Shown: positions 11,218 to 23,180 of the stretch, piece after piece
How the letters are laid out: the number at the start of each line of letters is the position of its first letter
Numbering within the stretch: the stretch's first letter is position 1
NCBI GenBank assembly: GCA_949130495.1
Contig: OX422219.1
Span: 262,865,111 to 262,929,110 of the forward strand
Length of the DNA stretch: 64,000 bases
Origin: Sambucus nigra
Lineage: Eukaryota > Streptophyta > Magnoliopsida > Dipsacales > Adoxaceae
Direction: 5' to 3'
The notes under the pieces: model-generated
Told to the model about the DNA's origin: nothing
The model's input: the letters and a program-made list of their open reading frames with translations, nothing else
The model's database searches: none
Translations under genes and position numbers: made by a program

Positions 11218-14121
11218 TGTAATACCCCGTATTTTTATGATATTTATTTATGGGATTAATTGAAGTAAATGTGTATTAATTGGAAATTAATCCGGATAAA
11301 AATACTAGCGAGATGCGAGTTAGTATTTGATATTAATGAGTATATATGAATATTGAATTATGAAATTTGTCGTGAGATTGAAATACGACAATCTGGAAAT
11401 TTTGTTGAGACGTGTGTGACAGTCGCGTCAAGAATATAATCATTTTAATTATAAAAGTGAATTTTATTTCTATTAACCGTATGGTCATTTTGAGTGTGCC
11501 AAAGAGTCTGAAAGGGTCGAAATAGTCAGAAAACACTAGTCGGGGGTTTAGTTTAAGTCCCGGGGCATTTTTAGGCCATGCCGGCAACGTATAAGGGTAG
11601 TTTGGTAATTTTGGATTTTTGGGAATTAAAACCCACGAAAATTAGGAATTTATATCTGATTTGGCAATCACCCACTAAACCCACTAATAACCTAAAGGGC
11701 TACGGAGGTTATTAGAATTTGTTCCAAAAGAATTCCTAAGGCAAACCCTAGCCACCATTGTCACTTTGGAGAAGAAGGCTTGTAGAGAGAGAAGAGAAGA
11801 GAATTCTGCAGAGAGAGAGAGAATCATCCATCAATTCGACATCAAAATCAGAGATACACATAAGGCAAGTGGTTTAATTTCGTTTATTACAAAGAATGTT
11901 TCTTCCATGCGTAGGAAATTGACAGAATTTCATTGTTATTGGAGAATGATAAAAACCCATTGAATTGGATGTAGAGATTTATAATTTTATGAGGAGATTG
12001 TATGTAGAACAATGTTAGGATGATTAGTCAGTGAAAAATACATCTTTTATACCATAAAAACGGATTTATTTATGCCTATGGATGAATTTAATTTCTAGGG
12101 TTCATGTTCTTGAGATTGGGGAAGAAGATGTGGAGATTTAATATTTAGATGAGATTTAGGATGGATTAATCCCACAAAATACGTTAATATATGACCTAAG
12201 TATATTTAGGATTGATTAGAACCCATGTACAATTGATGGTTTGATGTTTAGAGGAGATTAGAGGTGAAGAAAAGTTAGAAAAACGAGTTAAGGAATTTCT
12301 GGGCTCAAAACTGGCCTCTCGTTAGAAGACCTACTCAGGTCGTTCGAACGAGCTCGTTCGAACGAGCTTCTAACAAGTGGACAGTTTGCCTTCTAACGAG
12401 TTGAATGTTCATTCGATGCCTTTCATTCGAATGAGATTTCATTAGATACCCAGTTCGTTCAAACGAACTCTCGTTCGAACAGCCTCGTTCGAACGAGACT
12501 TCTAACGAGCTAACAGTTTGGGCTTTTTAGCCTGTTTTAATCCCGAGTGTCCCGTAACCTTGTTTATATGTAGAGATAACACTTCCTTGATGAGTAATTG
12601 ATATATTAGGGATATTTGGAATATAATGAGGAGTAAAACCTAGAAGTGTAGTTTGAACCTAAAGGAAATTATGAATTAGGACGTGAGTGTCTATTACGAT
12701 GCAAGAACTATTGACGGCCTAAATAATCATATTAACTGGGAACATATAAATTGTGTAGCATTATATGTCGGTACGAGAATGAGAAGTGTACCACCAATAT
12801 ATTATGGTGATTACTAAGATGTGTGCATACTTAGTATATGTATATGATTTTATGTGTATGACATACCTACCATACTTGCTATCACGGGAGGTTTACGTTC
12901 TCTTAGGGCCCTCTAATCCTTGTGTTTCCCGGATTTAGACTGGTACCTCGAGAACATAGGTCAGAGAAGGACTTATTGGGATGTTAATAAGTCTGCTGAT
13001 CGTGGGAGCGCAGGTATGTGCGTGACCCATGTGATGTGACTGTGTTCGCCTCCATTGTTTGTGATTGTTGATATCTGAGAACGATTCCTGAGAGATTCGG
13101 AATGCGTGATCCTTATGTACGTGATGTACCGGGATGGATAGCAAAGTATGTGTGCACCGCAGCTAGTCTCGGGGTGCTTGTATTGTATATTTAGGACGTG
13201 AATAATATACAATTAATTAATGAGAACTTTCATGTGATATTGTGTGTATAAATATGGAAACGTTTTCAGAAAACATAAAGGGATAACCTGAAATGAATTG
13301 TGTTACTAATTGAGAATCTGAGTTTAAGTAAAGCCCTCTTTTGATTTGATAACGCTAGAATGTAAAATGGGAATCGAGTAGTTAGGGGTAGAACTTATTA
13401 AGGTTTGATTAGATATGTATGTCATTTTGATGGGTACGGTACGTTAGGAGTGCACATGTAGTCGAGAGGTGAGAATTTCATGTGAGTACACGTCCTAACA
13501 TGTATTTTGCATTTAATGTTTAATGTTATTAAAACACTTGTTGTTTTTAAAATGATTTCCACTTTCGGGCTCTGACCCATTTTCTTTCAAATCTATTTTT
13601 GTAAAATCCATTTTAGGTGCCCAGCCACAAGGACACCATGCTTAGGATCCTCATACAGGTGACGAGCTGTAGCTGTTTATGGAAGTTACAGGACTTTTCT
13701 TGTAGACGCTTCATCTATCTTGACTCTATATTCAGATTTCATCAGTTGTAGGGCATGTCGCCCATTCCTTTTAGAGACTTTTCATTTATTTTAGTTATTC
13801 AGACTTCTGGCATGTAATTAATTCAGGATTCAGACTTGTCATATTATCTTCAGTTGTGGGATTGTTGTGAGGAGTTTCCTCCGGACTTATTATTATGTGT
13901 TGGTTATTTCATTACTTTGTTATGGTGAATGGATTATGTTGTTCTTCCATTATTCTTTTTCTTTATGTTAATCAGACTTAACTTAAAATTTGGTAACTTA
14001 CTTTGGTTAGTAATTATTAAAATGTTTTCGACAGTGATGCTATTAACTGAACCAACTTGGCATTTTGTATTGATTTAATAAAGGAGTAGCTACCCGGTAT
14101 TTAATTAGTCGGGGTGTCACA
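11218..14121 (+). mobile_element. Solo LTR of a chromovirus-type element (2904 bp)
   Basis: Begins TGTAATACCCCGTATTTTTATG and ends GTCGGGGTGTCACA. The 5-bp duplication AGTTG is perfect at 11213-11217 and 14122-14126. The E2 protease-to-RT region continues on either side, so this is one insertion in E2. No internal gene or second LTR copy is present, which points to a solo LTR left by recombination between LTRs. The last 500 bp resemble 1-510. It carries a cluster of TTCGAA palindromes at 12341-12497. Confidence 0.88.
12341..12497. repeat. Cluster of CGTTCGAACG palindromes
   Basis: A perfect 24-bp palindrome lies at 12341-12364 (two CGTTCGAACG cores joined by AGCT). Further palindromes are at 12424-12433 (CATTCGAATG) and 12484-12497 (CTCGTTCGAACGAG), with a near-palindrome at 12453-12468. 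A phrase CGTTCGAACGAG..CTTCTAAC..G..CAGTTTG occurs twice, about 143 bp apart. They all lie inside the solo LTR. Confidence 0.85.
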
Positions 14122-14126
14122 AGTTG

Positions 14127-15560
14127 TTCAAATGATAGGTTTTGAAAGCCATAAAATCCATTATTGTGGACGACAAACACCCAAAAATATAACACAAATC
14201 GAATCATCGTTATACCCTACTATAAAAAATGGAATGGCTTGATTTATTCATACAACATAAGAATTTATTAGCTTGGAGTCACAAGGATATGCCAGGGATT
14301 GATCCAAATTTCGTGTGTCATGATTTCAACATTGTCAATGATGAAAAATCGATCAAACATAAATGACATGTCTTCGATCTTGAGAAAAACATGGCAATAT
14401 AAGAGGAAGTGGAGCAGTTGAAGAAAGTAAGTTTCATTAAGGATGTCAAATACCTCGAATGGCTGGCCAATGTATTTATGGTTAGAAAAAATAATGATAA
14501 ATAGTGTATGTGTGTTGATTTCACAGACTTAAAAAAATATTGCTAGAAGGACCATTACACTCTACCAAGGATTAATTAATTGGTTGATGCTACTGCTGGG
14601 CATGAACTACTCAGCTTCATGGGTGCATAATCAGGTTATAACCAAATTGAAATGAAACCAGAAGATAAGGAGAAAACTGTACCTATTGCTACAACTTTAT
14701 GCCTTCGGGCTAAAAAATAATGGAATAACATAGTAAAGGTTGGTGAAAAACGTCTTTGACAAGAAGATGGAAGTATATGTTGATTGCATGTTCACCTAGA
14801 GCAAGAAAGACGCTGCTAATATCAAAGACCTAGGGCAGACATTTGACTATTTGGAGAAACACAAGATGAAGCTCAACTGCACAAAATGTGTGTTCGACGT
14901 AAAAAGAAGAATGTTCCCCGGCTTCATAGTAAATCATAGAGGTATTGAGGATAAACTAGACAAAATTCAAGCGTCGATTAACATGTTGTCCCCAATAAAT
15001 AAGAAAGATGTTCAGAAGCTGAGAAGGAGGGTAGAAAATAGGTTTATCTCATAGGCTACGGATAGGTGCCATACTTTCTTAAAGGTACTAAGGAAGACTT
15101 TTGAATGGAATAAGAAATATGAAAATGCCTTCTTGGAGTTGAATAAATACTTGGGTTCTCCAGCCTTAATTTCAAGAGCACTCGTGGGAGAGAGACTCTA
15201 CCTTTACCTAGTTATATCCGAGTCAGTAGTTAGCTCGACGTTGGTACAACTAGAAAATGGGGTACATGAACTAGTTTACTACACCAACAAAGCTTATAGA
15301 GGAGCCAACATTCGTTATCCATGACTAGAGAAGTTTCTGGACCTAATTGAGGCTTCTCGAAGGATGAAGACGAACTTTTAAGAACATACCATTATGATTT
15401 ATACATACCTTCCCCAACGTCAAGCCATTCATAAACTTAAGAAATTAGGCAGACTGATGGCTTGGGTCGTAGAGCTAGGGGAGTTTGATATATAATATGA
15501 TCCTATAACAATAATAAAAAGGCCAAGTAGTGGCTAACTTCATAATAGAAATCACTTATG
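14127..15560 (+). pseudogene. pol: E2 reverse transcriptase (decayed)
   Basis: RT copies element RNA into DNA. Visible motifs in order are DMPGIDPNFVCHDFN (14288 onward), LVDATAGHELLSFMGA and GYNQIEMKPEDKEKT (14580-14680), then MEVYVDCM near 14768. The catalytic pair normally read as VDDM is VDC here, so the second Asp is lost. Next come DYLEKHKMKLNCTKCVF and FIVNHRGIE (14845-14950), the thumb/connection KKDVQKLRRRVENRFIS, and the tether with VGERLYLYLVISESVVSS, VYYTNKAYRGANIRYP and WVVELGEFDI (15130-15500). The motif order is that of the Tat lineage. It is broken by stops and frameshifts. Confidence 0.8.
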
Positions 15561-16280
15561 AGGAGAAACCTACAGATAAAAGTTTAATAGAATAGAGCTC
15601 AGTAGTAAAGCCATCAGAGAAAACTTCCTCAGAAGAGAGCTCAATAGTTCAACCTATCATGTATACTTTTTTGGAAGATAGCTTAATAATTGGTGAAGCT
15701 GATCGGTGGAAGATATACCAGAATCATCAGCTAAGTGAGAGGAAACTTCTAGTTACCTTTAACAAAGAAAAAAGGTGTTCAATTATGGAAACCTAACGAA
15801 GGAAAATTTCAAGGAAGAACCTCCAATTTTGAAGATGCATGTAAATGTCTCATCATGTGCCTCCGATAGTGGGGCTATCCTAATAGCAACACCCCAGAAA
15901 AAATATACATTGAGTATTCCCTCAGTTTATAGTTCAAGGCCTCCAACAATGAGGTAGAGTATAAAGCACATATAGGAGGATTTGACCTAGCAGTCTCTCT
16001 AGGTGCTAAGCTAATATAAGCACACATCAATTCCCATTTGATTGTTAATAAAGTGTTAGGTGTCTATGAAGTGAGAGGAGATTTCATGAAAAAATACCTA
16101 GCCAAAGCACAAGACATGAAATCTAAGTTTTCGACAGTCAAGATGACCAGGATTCCTAGACCTAATAATGCCTGAGAAGAGGCACTTGTTTGGCTCTCTT
16201 TTGCAACCAGAGCGGAGTTAAGGAGGACCATCCCAATAAAAATCCTCTTGCACTGGAGTATTAATGAATAAAACCTCAGT
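15561..16280 (+). pseudogene. pol: E2 RNase H-like domain (decayed)
   Basis: Pieces of an RNase H fold are readable in two frames: SDSGAILIATPQKKY (about 15866), then VEYKAHIGGFDLAVSLGAKLI (about 15955) with HINSHLIVNKV, and KKYLAKAQDMKSKFSTVKMT with IPRPNNA (16090-16165). They match the pattern of an archaeal-type RNase H in Tat elements (NNEAEYEA..., D-S-Q-L-V-V, ADALARLAS). A frameshift lies near 15945, and the ADALA motif is degraded to EEALVWLS. Confidence 0.7.
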
Positions 16281-17092
16281 ATGATCAAATTTGATTTGGG
16301 CCCATGTTGGATGGATCCAATAGGGAATTACCTAGAAAAGGACATTGCACCGACATATCCTATATAAAAGAGAATTGCTTATTTCTTTGCTCAGATGTCT
16401 CCATCCAGTTGAAGTAGACAACTTGATTAAGGAAATACATGAAGGTTCCTGTGGGGATAACTCAACAGGAAGATCGTTAGTCGAGCGAGTAGCCACACAA
16501 GGCTATCACTGGGCCACAATGAAGGCGAACTATGCTAACTATGCAATACGTTACGAAAAAAGTCAAAAATATGCTATGATCCATATAACAATGGTGGATT
16601 AACTTACACTACTTTAGTCTTTCGCTAATTGGGGCATTGATCTAGTCATCCCTTTACCAAAGACAAGGGGAAGGTTAAAGTACTTAGTCATTTCAGTGGA
16701 TTACTTCACCAAGGCAGAACCTCTAGAAAATATTCCTTATGATAAGGTCTTCTATTTCATATGAAATAAATCATTTTCTACTATGGAACATCATATGCCT
16801 TCATCAATGACCATAGCATGCAATTCTATAACCTAGAATTTGAAGATTATTGTGTTCGATCCAAAATCCAAAAGCTATATTTGCTCCTGGACATCCAGAA
16901 TGCGACGAGTAGATAGAAGTGACAAACAAAACTCTTCTGGATGGAATAAAGAAGAGACTGGATGATGCCAAGGGGAATTGGATTAATGAACGACAAAATT
17001 TTTCTAGTCTTATGAGACTACGACGAGAATAGCCATCGATAAAACTCCCTATATTTTAGCTTTAAGGACAGAAGTAGTGATCTCCACATAAA
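16281..17092 (+). pseudogene. pol: E2 integrase, first part (decayed)
   Basis: Integrase inserts the cDNA into the host chromosome. The zinc-binding region is at 16345-16602 (HPVEVDNLIKEIHEGSCGDN, then GYHWATMKANYANY; the CxxC pair is replaced by YEKSQ). The core follows with NWGIDLVIPLPKTRG (first catalytic Asp), LKYLVISVDYFTKAEPLE, and near 16915 EVTNKTLLDGIKKRLDDAKG. The second solo LTR interrupts it at 17093; its remainder is at 19097-19300. Confidence 0.75.
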
Positions 17093-19096
17093 TGTGACAC
17101 CCCGCCTAATTAAATACCGGGCTATCACTCCTTTATTAAATTAAATCAAGGTAAACAGTTGGTTCATTCTCAGCACCACTGTCGATAAAAATAAATTTTC
17201 CAATTCAACACCCTAAATAATTAAGCTAAGTGTCAAAACCATTTTCATACATACTTTCCGAATTTTATTTAAAGAAAATTTTATTTTATTAACAACATTC
17301 AATAAGTAAGAATCACACCACATTAAATATATGCAACATAGTCCAATTAATTTAAAACATTCGTCAATCGAATGTCAACATGCGAAATATAAAGTAACAC
17401 AATCAAACTGAATAAAACCCATAGTAACAATACTGGAAATAACTGAAATACAAAAGTCCAATAACAATGAAATAATGGAAAGGGCTACACATGCCCATCT
17501 AAATGAAAATACTAAGAGTGGATCTGAATGAACGAAGTCATCTAATCAAGAGACCTGCAACTCCCACCTAAGCTGCAGCGCGTTCCTTCCAAGAGATCCT
17601 AAGCAAGATGCCCCTGTGGCTGGGCACCTGTAATACATACATATATATACAAGAGAGAGAGAGAAAAAGAAACGGGTCAGAGCCCGATAGTGTGTTTGAT
17701 TTAAAATACGTTTAGCAAGTATTTAAATTGATACATGCCAATGCAAAAACATATTAGTGCGACACTCTCTTGAGAAATTCTCACCTCTCTTCTAATGTGC
17801 ACACCTATCGTACGAACCCTCCCTACGGTTTGTCTTGTCATTTATCGCACTAACCTTACCAATGATTTTACTTATCTTAGATTACTCATAAGATTCCACA
17901 TTCCACGATTCAATTGTTTGAAAAGAATATTTCAATTAATACCCAAAGTTCTCATTTTGACTTTATTAATCAATAAAGTTTTCCAGTGTCATATTTTACT
18001 TTCTCAAAACAAGTATTTATAATTGTGACATCAACCATGTCCTACATATCACATCACAGTAGGCAGTTCCAGATTTCAAAATTTCATATATATATTAACT
18101 ACTCATAAAATGTATATATCACAATAGCACCCCAAATGTAACTATGGTGCGGGCATACTCTACTATCCAATCCCCGTATCACTCGTACTAAGGGAATACA
18201 GATTCAGAATCACTCTCGAACTGCATTAACACATACTCAAACAATATTGAGACAAAGTATAGGTTCCAAGTCTCGTAGCACCGTCTGAACTATCACTGCG
18301 ATAGCCTGTACCAAGGATACCTATACACAAACAACATGAGGCGAAGCATAGATTCCAAGTCTCTAAGAGGAAAGCACATACCCGCATCTCTTAGGACCAT
18401 CTGAACTATCATTCCGATAGCCTGTACCAAGGATATCTATCTTCTAGGGTACAAGTCAATATCCCCCATAAAGGTCCCATCGAGATAAGACTGTCCCAGC
18501 GCGAAAACCTCAGGGATAGCAAGTAGCGTGGGCATGATTTTCACACATAGATAGTATATGCATACACAATCGCCGTACTAGGGTTCTGAATATTCTAACC
18601 CTAAATGGTTAACCTAAATGGCTGATATAGGTTGCTGATTTTCGTGGGTTTAATTACCCAAAAATGTAAAATGACCAAAATGCCCTCCCGGGGTACTAAT
18701 TAGGCCTAAAATGCCCCGAGACCCAAACTACACCCCCGGGTACACTTTTTTGACTATCTCGACCCTTCCGGACGCGTTGGCGCACTCAAAATGACCATAC
18801 GAACAACTTATAAAATTTTCACTTTTATTTATCAATAATTAGTCCCGACGCGACACGGGCGCGTCCCAACTCAAATTTCCAAAAATTGTCATTTAACTCA
18901 TTCATGACATACAATATAACCAATATAGTATATTACTTTGCTCATTAGTAATATTCAACAATTTCCCATAATTACTAACTCTCGTCACGTTAATAATTAT
19001 AACATAATTAATTTCTGGATTTTTATTAAATAATTCATTCACATTAAATTTAATAAATCCCCAAATTAATATAGCATAAAAATACGGGGTATTACA
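17093..19096 (-). mobile_element. Solo LTR of a chromovirus-type element (2004 bp, reverse)
   Basis: On the + strand it begins TGTGACACCCCGCC and ends GGGGTATTACA, so its own sense is the - strand (TGTAATACCCCGTATTTTTATG...). ATAAA flanks it perfectly at 17088-17092 and 19097-19101. Its termini nearly match those of the solo LTR at 11218-14121, but it is 900 bp shorter and lacks the TTCGAA cluster, so the two are related subfamilies. E2 integrase continues after it. Confidence 0.88.
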
Positions 19097-19300
19097 ATAA
19101 ATTGGTTTACCTAGTCACTGAGTGCTCAACTTTTAGTCGCCAAAAAGTGATGTCACGAGGAGGTTGGACTTAAACTTTGTTGAGGAGGTTCTAGGTCATG
19201 TAGCATTTTGCGTGGTAGCCTATGATCACTGAACTGCTTGGCTTTATAATAGAATTGTTAAGCTGAGAAATCTCAATGAAGGATACTACGTGTTTAAATT
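19097..19300 (+). pseudogene. pol: E2 integrase, second part
   Basis: After the solo LTR a short stretch reads like the C-terminal part of a Tat integrase: FVEEVLGHVAFCVVAYDH, then LYNRIVKLRNLNEGYYV, equivalent to the region where tyrosine/arginine-rich residues precede VGDLVLRK. It stops abruptly near 19300, where E1-type protease sequence starts. The final part of the integrase and everything downstream in E2 is missing. Confidence 0.55.
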
Positions 19301-19303
19301 CTT

Positions 19304-19952
19304 AGATTTTAGGAATATCCTCTATCCGCATGATGATCCACCTGTCGTAAGCCTCATGGTCAACCAATATAATTATTGTAACCTAAAATAAGAGTATGAT
19401 ATGAACCAATGAGAATGTGACACCTTTCATCATCCACTGGGTCTAATCCCGTGATAATTATTGTGGTCGACTTATTATCTCCACTAGTCGGTAAAATGGC
19501 CAACCACCTTCAGGAATGCAAACCATGAACAAAGTAAACCATGAACACATGGGAATATCTACAGTCACCCGTACACATGAGGACATACTGGCTCACATTT
19601 AGTTATTATCCATAATGTAAAAGGGTGTAAATACGGGATGTATAAAGGTATTATCCCTCTTCTTATTCCCACTACTATAAATAGCCTACAACACCCCTCA
19701 GTTAAGGGATAGGTACAATATGGCACACACTCAACCCTAGAAAGTTCTTGAGAGATTATAATCAATCGTAATCGTTAATGAATTAGTACACGTTGATATA
19801 GGCACCTCATTGGGCTGATCCACATAAAAATTTATGTCTCCTTGTTTGACTTTCATCGCTCTCTAGCTCATAATATTTTATTGTTTATCTATGGTAGATA
19901 ATTATTGGTGTAACTAAGCTAAGACTCATCATAAACACCATACCAATTTTAT
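19304..19952 (+). mobile_element. Second copy of E1 protease leader plus E2-type LTR
   Basis: 19304-19373 reads LDFRNILYPHDDPPVVSLMV and aligns without gaps to 8031-8100. It keeps the canonical PHDDP that the first copy has lost. It joins directly to the right E2 LTR (19374-19952), which then joins the rest of the E1 protease. An ordinary nested insertion would have E2 internal sequence and a PPT here, so this copy probably derives from another E1 with an LTR at the same site. Confidence 0.65.
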
Positions 19953-19957
19953 ACAAT

Positions 19958-20507
19958 AATAAAAATGTCTCTAGAATTCTTATTGATGGAGAGAATTCGA
20001 CAGATGTTATTTTTAGGAAAATTTTAGAGGATTGAAGCTAAAGTAAAGATGATAAAACCATACCACCAACTCCTCATTAGTTTCAGTGGGGAGAAAGTAT
20101 TCCCACTTTCTCTGATAGAGCTGGGCTTATGTATGGGAAGACAATAAACGTGCTTGATAAAGAAAGTGAACTTCTATATCATGGATCAACATGTGATATC
20201 ATCTTATAACATCACCTTGGTAAGAGTATCCCTTAAACAGTTCGAAGTTGTTCCATTTATAATTTATCAAATGACGGGATTTCCTACTAACTCTGGAGTA
20301 GGAGAAATATGCAGAGATCATCCGGAGGAAAGAGAAAGTTACTTCATGTCTGCTAAGCAAAAGGAAGCATACAAGCACATGACCACTTCAGACAATATTG
20401 ATACTCTTGAGCCAATGGATGAGAAAAAATTAACAAAGGGTAAAGCAGCTGAGCAGGTAGAATCTATGGTTCTTGATGAGAAGGACCCTAAAAAAATATG
20501 CAAATAG
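19958..20507 (+). pseudogene. pro: E1 protease (main part)
   Basis: Continues the reading broken at 8100: NKNVSRILIDGENSTDVIF, with ILIDGENS in place of the D-x-G-S/A active site. After a short frameshifted stretch it reads SFSGEKVFPLSLIELGLCMG, then FYIMDQHVISSYN and MTGFPTNSGVGEICRDHPEE with the E-R-E-S-Y found before the RT linker. The 117-residue open part at 20154-20507 ends in an acidic/lysine-rich linker. Frame changes near 20035 and 20150 show that it is not functional. Confidence 0.75.
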
Positions 20508-20539
20508 GCTTCTTTTTAATGCCCAATGTTAAAACTAAG

Positions 20540-21480
20540 TTAGTCAAGATTTTTAAAGAGAGGAAGAATATCTTCACATGGTCCCACAAAGACATGTTTG
20601 GGATTGATCCTAAAACTATATGACATTACCTAGATGTTGATCCCTCATCGAATGAGGTAAAGAAGAAAAAAAATACTTTGCTCCCAAGAGAAATCAGATA
20701 ATTTAAGAAGAAGTAAAGAAGTTTCTTAATGCAAGTTTTATAGAGGAAGTCAAATATCCATCTTAGTTATCAAACGTGGTGCTCGTACCAAAGGAAAATG
20801 GGGAGTGTCGCATGTGCTTCGACTTAACCAAACTTAACAAGGAATGTCCAAAAAACTAATTTCCTTTACCTTGAATAGATCAAGTGGTAGATGCCACTAT
20901 AGGTCATGAGCTTCATGGATGCATACATCTTCTATAACCAAATTTCTATGAATGAGGATGACACTGAGAAAACCTGATTCATCACCGATAAGGGTATGGA
21001 TTATCATATGGCTCGATGGGGAAATATATCAACATTTTGTTAATAAAATATTTGAAGACCAGACAATGGAAATTTGTGTTGATGACATGCTGACTAAAAT
21101 TCTGAAGGCTGAAGATCATGTGAAAGACTTGTCTAAAACCTTTTACAAGATGGAGAAGCTCAAAATGAAGTTGAACCTTCCAAATGCATCTTTGGTGTGT
21201 GAACTGGATAGTTCTTAGGCTTCATCATGAATCAAAGAGAAATAAAGGCAAACCCGAGAAAAATCAAAGCTTTGATAGAAATTAAGGCACTAAGAACTAG
21301 GAAGGAGATCCAAAGACTCATAGGTTATGTTGCTACGTTGAACAGGTTCATATCTAAAGTCACTGATAAGTGCTTGCCATTCTTTAAAACACTGAGAAAA
21401 TAAATATCTTCTATTTTGGAGTGGGACGAAGCATGTGAAAAGGCATTTCATGAACATGTTTTGTACTATCAGCCTTGAAT
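20540..21480 (+). pseudogene. pol: E1 reverse transcriptase (decayed)
   Basis: Motifs in order: DMFGIDPKTI with LDVDPSSNEVKKKK (20593-20670), FIEEVKYPS and LVPKENGECRMCFDLTKLNK (20735-20850), IDQVVDATIGHEL, then NQISMNEDDTEKT. From about 21024 comes YQHFVNKIFEDQTMEICVDD, followed by MLTKILKAEDHVKDL. The catalytic VDD is intact but in a broken gene. The thumb follows (IKANPRKIKALIEIKALRTR, RLIGYVATLNRFIS, CLPFFKTLRK). About 500 bp of the tether between RT and RNase H seems deleted near 21480. Confidence 0.8.
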
Positions 21481-21504
21481 GAATCTGATATTGAATACAC
21501 ACGT

Positions 21505-21867
21505 TGGTTTAACTTTTTGACCTCGAACAATGAGGTAGAATATGAAGCCATAATTGTGGAGTTCAACCTTGCACTATTAATTGGGGTGAAGCATATTCAA
21601 GATCATAGTGACTCACAACTTGTGGTGAGATAAATAACCCAGAAGTATAAAGAAAAAGATAAAAAAATGGCTAAGTGTTTAGCCAAGGTAAAAGACCTCA
21701 TTCTGCAGTTTCTGAAAGTTAGGGTAACGAGAGTCCCATGCATGAAAAATTCAAGGACAGATGCCTTAGCCAGATTAGCCTCGCCAACAAGAATAGAACT
21801 TCGCAGAGTTGTTCCAATTGAAATACTAATTGAACTAAGTATGAATAGAGAAGATTTAGAAGCATAA
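21505..21867 (+). pseudogene. pol: E1 RNase H-like domain
   Basis: Reads SNNEVEYEAIIVEFNLALLI, then HSDSQLVV and MAKCLAKVKDLILQFLKVRV and RTDALARLAS. These are the standard landmarks of the Tat RNase H. The catalytic residues N-terminal to SNNEVEYEA are absent because of the deletion at about 21480-21505. One stop interrupts the frame near 21632. Confidence 0.75.
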
Positions 21868-23180
21868 AAAAAAACTCAATCTCAATCTCGATCCATCATG
21901 GATGGATCCTATCATTGACTACCTAAGATACGGGAAGCTACTAGAATCAAAATGTGAAGCTAAAAAGACAAGGTTCAAAGCCACAAAGTTTGTGATCTTC
22001 AGATATATATGATACAAAAAGGGTTTTTTGCTCCCATATTGCGGTGTATTTATCCCACGGAGGTAGATTAATTTTAAAGTAAGTCCATAAAAGATCTTAC
22101 GAAAGTCACAAAGCAGAAAGATCATTGGGAATGAGAATTATGGTATGAGAGTACTTTTGGCCCACCTTGGCCAAAGATAGACATACCTATGCAAAGAAAT
22201 GAGATGCATGCTAAAGCATGCAAACATAAAACATCAACCCCATCAGCCACTCACACCAATAATAACCTCGTGGACATTCTCCCTGTGGGGGATGGACTTT
22301 GTCGGCCCTCTCCCTCAAGCACTACAAAGGTTTAAATACTTGATAGTACCAGTGTATTTCTTCACATGATGGATTAAGTCTGAACCTTTTATTAAAATAC
22401 CCAATAAGAAGTGATTCAATTCCATGTACAGGATGATTATATGTAGATATAAGATCCCCTGAGTGTTCATTACCGATCACAAAACCTAATTCAATAATAT
22501 CACACTTAGAACTTATTGCGAACAACAAGGCATAATGAATTTTTCTTTGCGTCAGTTCGCCCTCAAATCAATGGCTAGCCAAAGGTTAAAAACAAAACCT
22601 TACTTTTTGGTATCAAAGAGAGGCTTCAGGAAGCCAAAGGAAAATGGATGGATGAATTCTATAATGTGTTGTGGGCATACAGGACTATGCCAAGGACTCC
22701 AAAGGGAGAAACTCCGTTTATTATTGATTATGGGTGAGAGGCTATGGTCCCAACTAAAATTAGCCTTCCAAGCTATAGGGTTCAGCATTTTGACTAGAGC
22801 AAAAAAATCAAAAAGAGCGTAGATTGGATCTCGATGTAATTAAGGATGTTCATGAGGATGCTTAGAGGAGGCAAGCAACCTATTAGTAGAAGGCCACGAG
22901 GTAATATAACAAGAAAGTAAGAGCATTCCACTGAGGGTTGGAGCCTTCCACTGAGGTAATATAATAAGAAAGTAAGAGCATTCCACTTATGGTTGGAGAC
23001 TATACACTCAAAAAGTTCATACATAAGCATAACAAATTACACCCAAATTAATATGGCCCTTATAGAATCACTGGGGAAGTGGTCCCTGAGACTTTTAGGC
23101 TGGAAAATATAGAGGGAAAACCATTTAGTAACCCTTGGAATGTCGAACACCTCAAAAAAATACTACCATTAGATAGCTAG
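21868..23180 (+). pseudogene. pol: E1 integrase (decayed)
   Basis: Core motifs: FSLWGMDFVGPLPQALQRFK (first catalytic Asp), YLIVPVYFFT, FITDHKT (second Asp), a degraded QINGQ...VKNKTLLFGIKERLQEAKG around 22570-22640, EFYNVLWAYRTMPRTPKGET and KISLPSYRVQHFD to about 22800. The C-terminal part reads YGPYRITGEVVPETFRLENI, then GKPFSNPWNVEHLKKILPLD and stop near 23178, the normal end of a Tat integrase. A 55-bp tandem duplication (starts at 22900 and 22955) breaks the region before YGPYRI. Several stops and frameshifts are present. Confidence 0.8.

Larger units (their letters stand above)
8101..19952 (+). mobile_element. E2: Tat-like Ty3/gypsy element inserted in E1 protease
   Basis: Two similar LTRs (8101-8664 and 19374-19952) bracket PBS, gag, protease, RT, RNase H and part of integrase. 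ACAAT at 8096-8100 recurs at 19953-19957, and rejoining the outer flanks restores the E1 protease reading (NQYN-NKNVSRIL), so this is a genuine insertion site. The 3' part is abnormal: integrase stops near 19300, there is no PPT, and a second copy of the E1 protease leader (19304-19373) comes just before the right LTR. Two solo LTRs are nested inside. Confidence 0.75.

Noticed and set aside
12341..12497. TTCGAA cluster as heat-shock elements
   Set aside because: A heat-shock element needs two bases between TTC and GAA; here they are adjacent.
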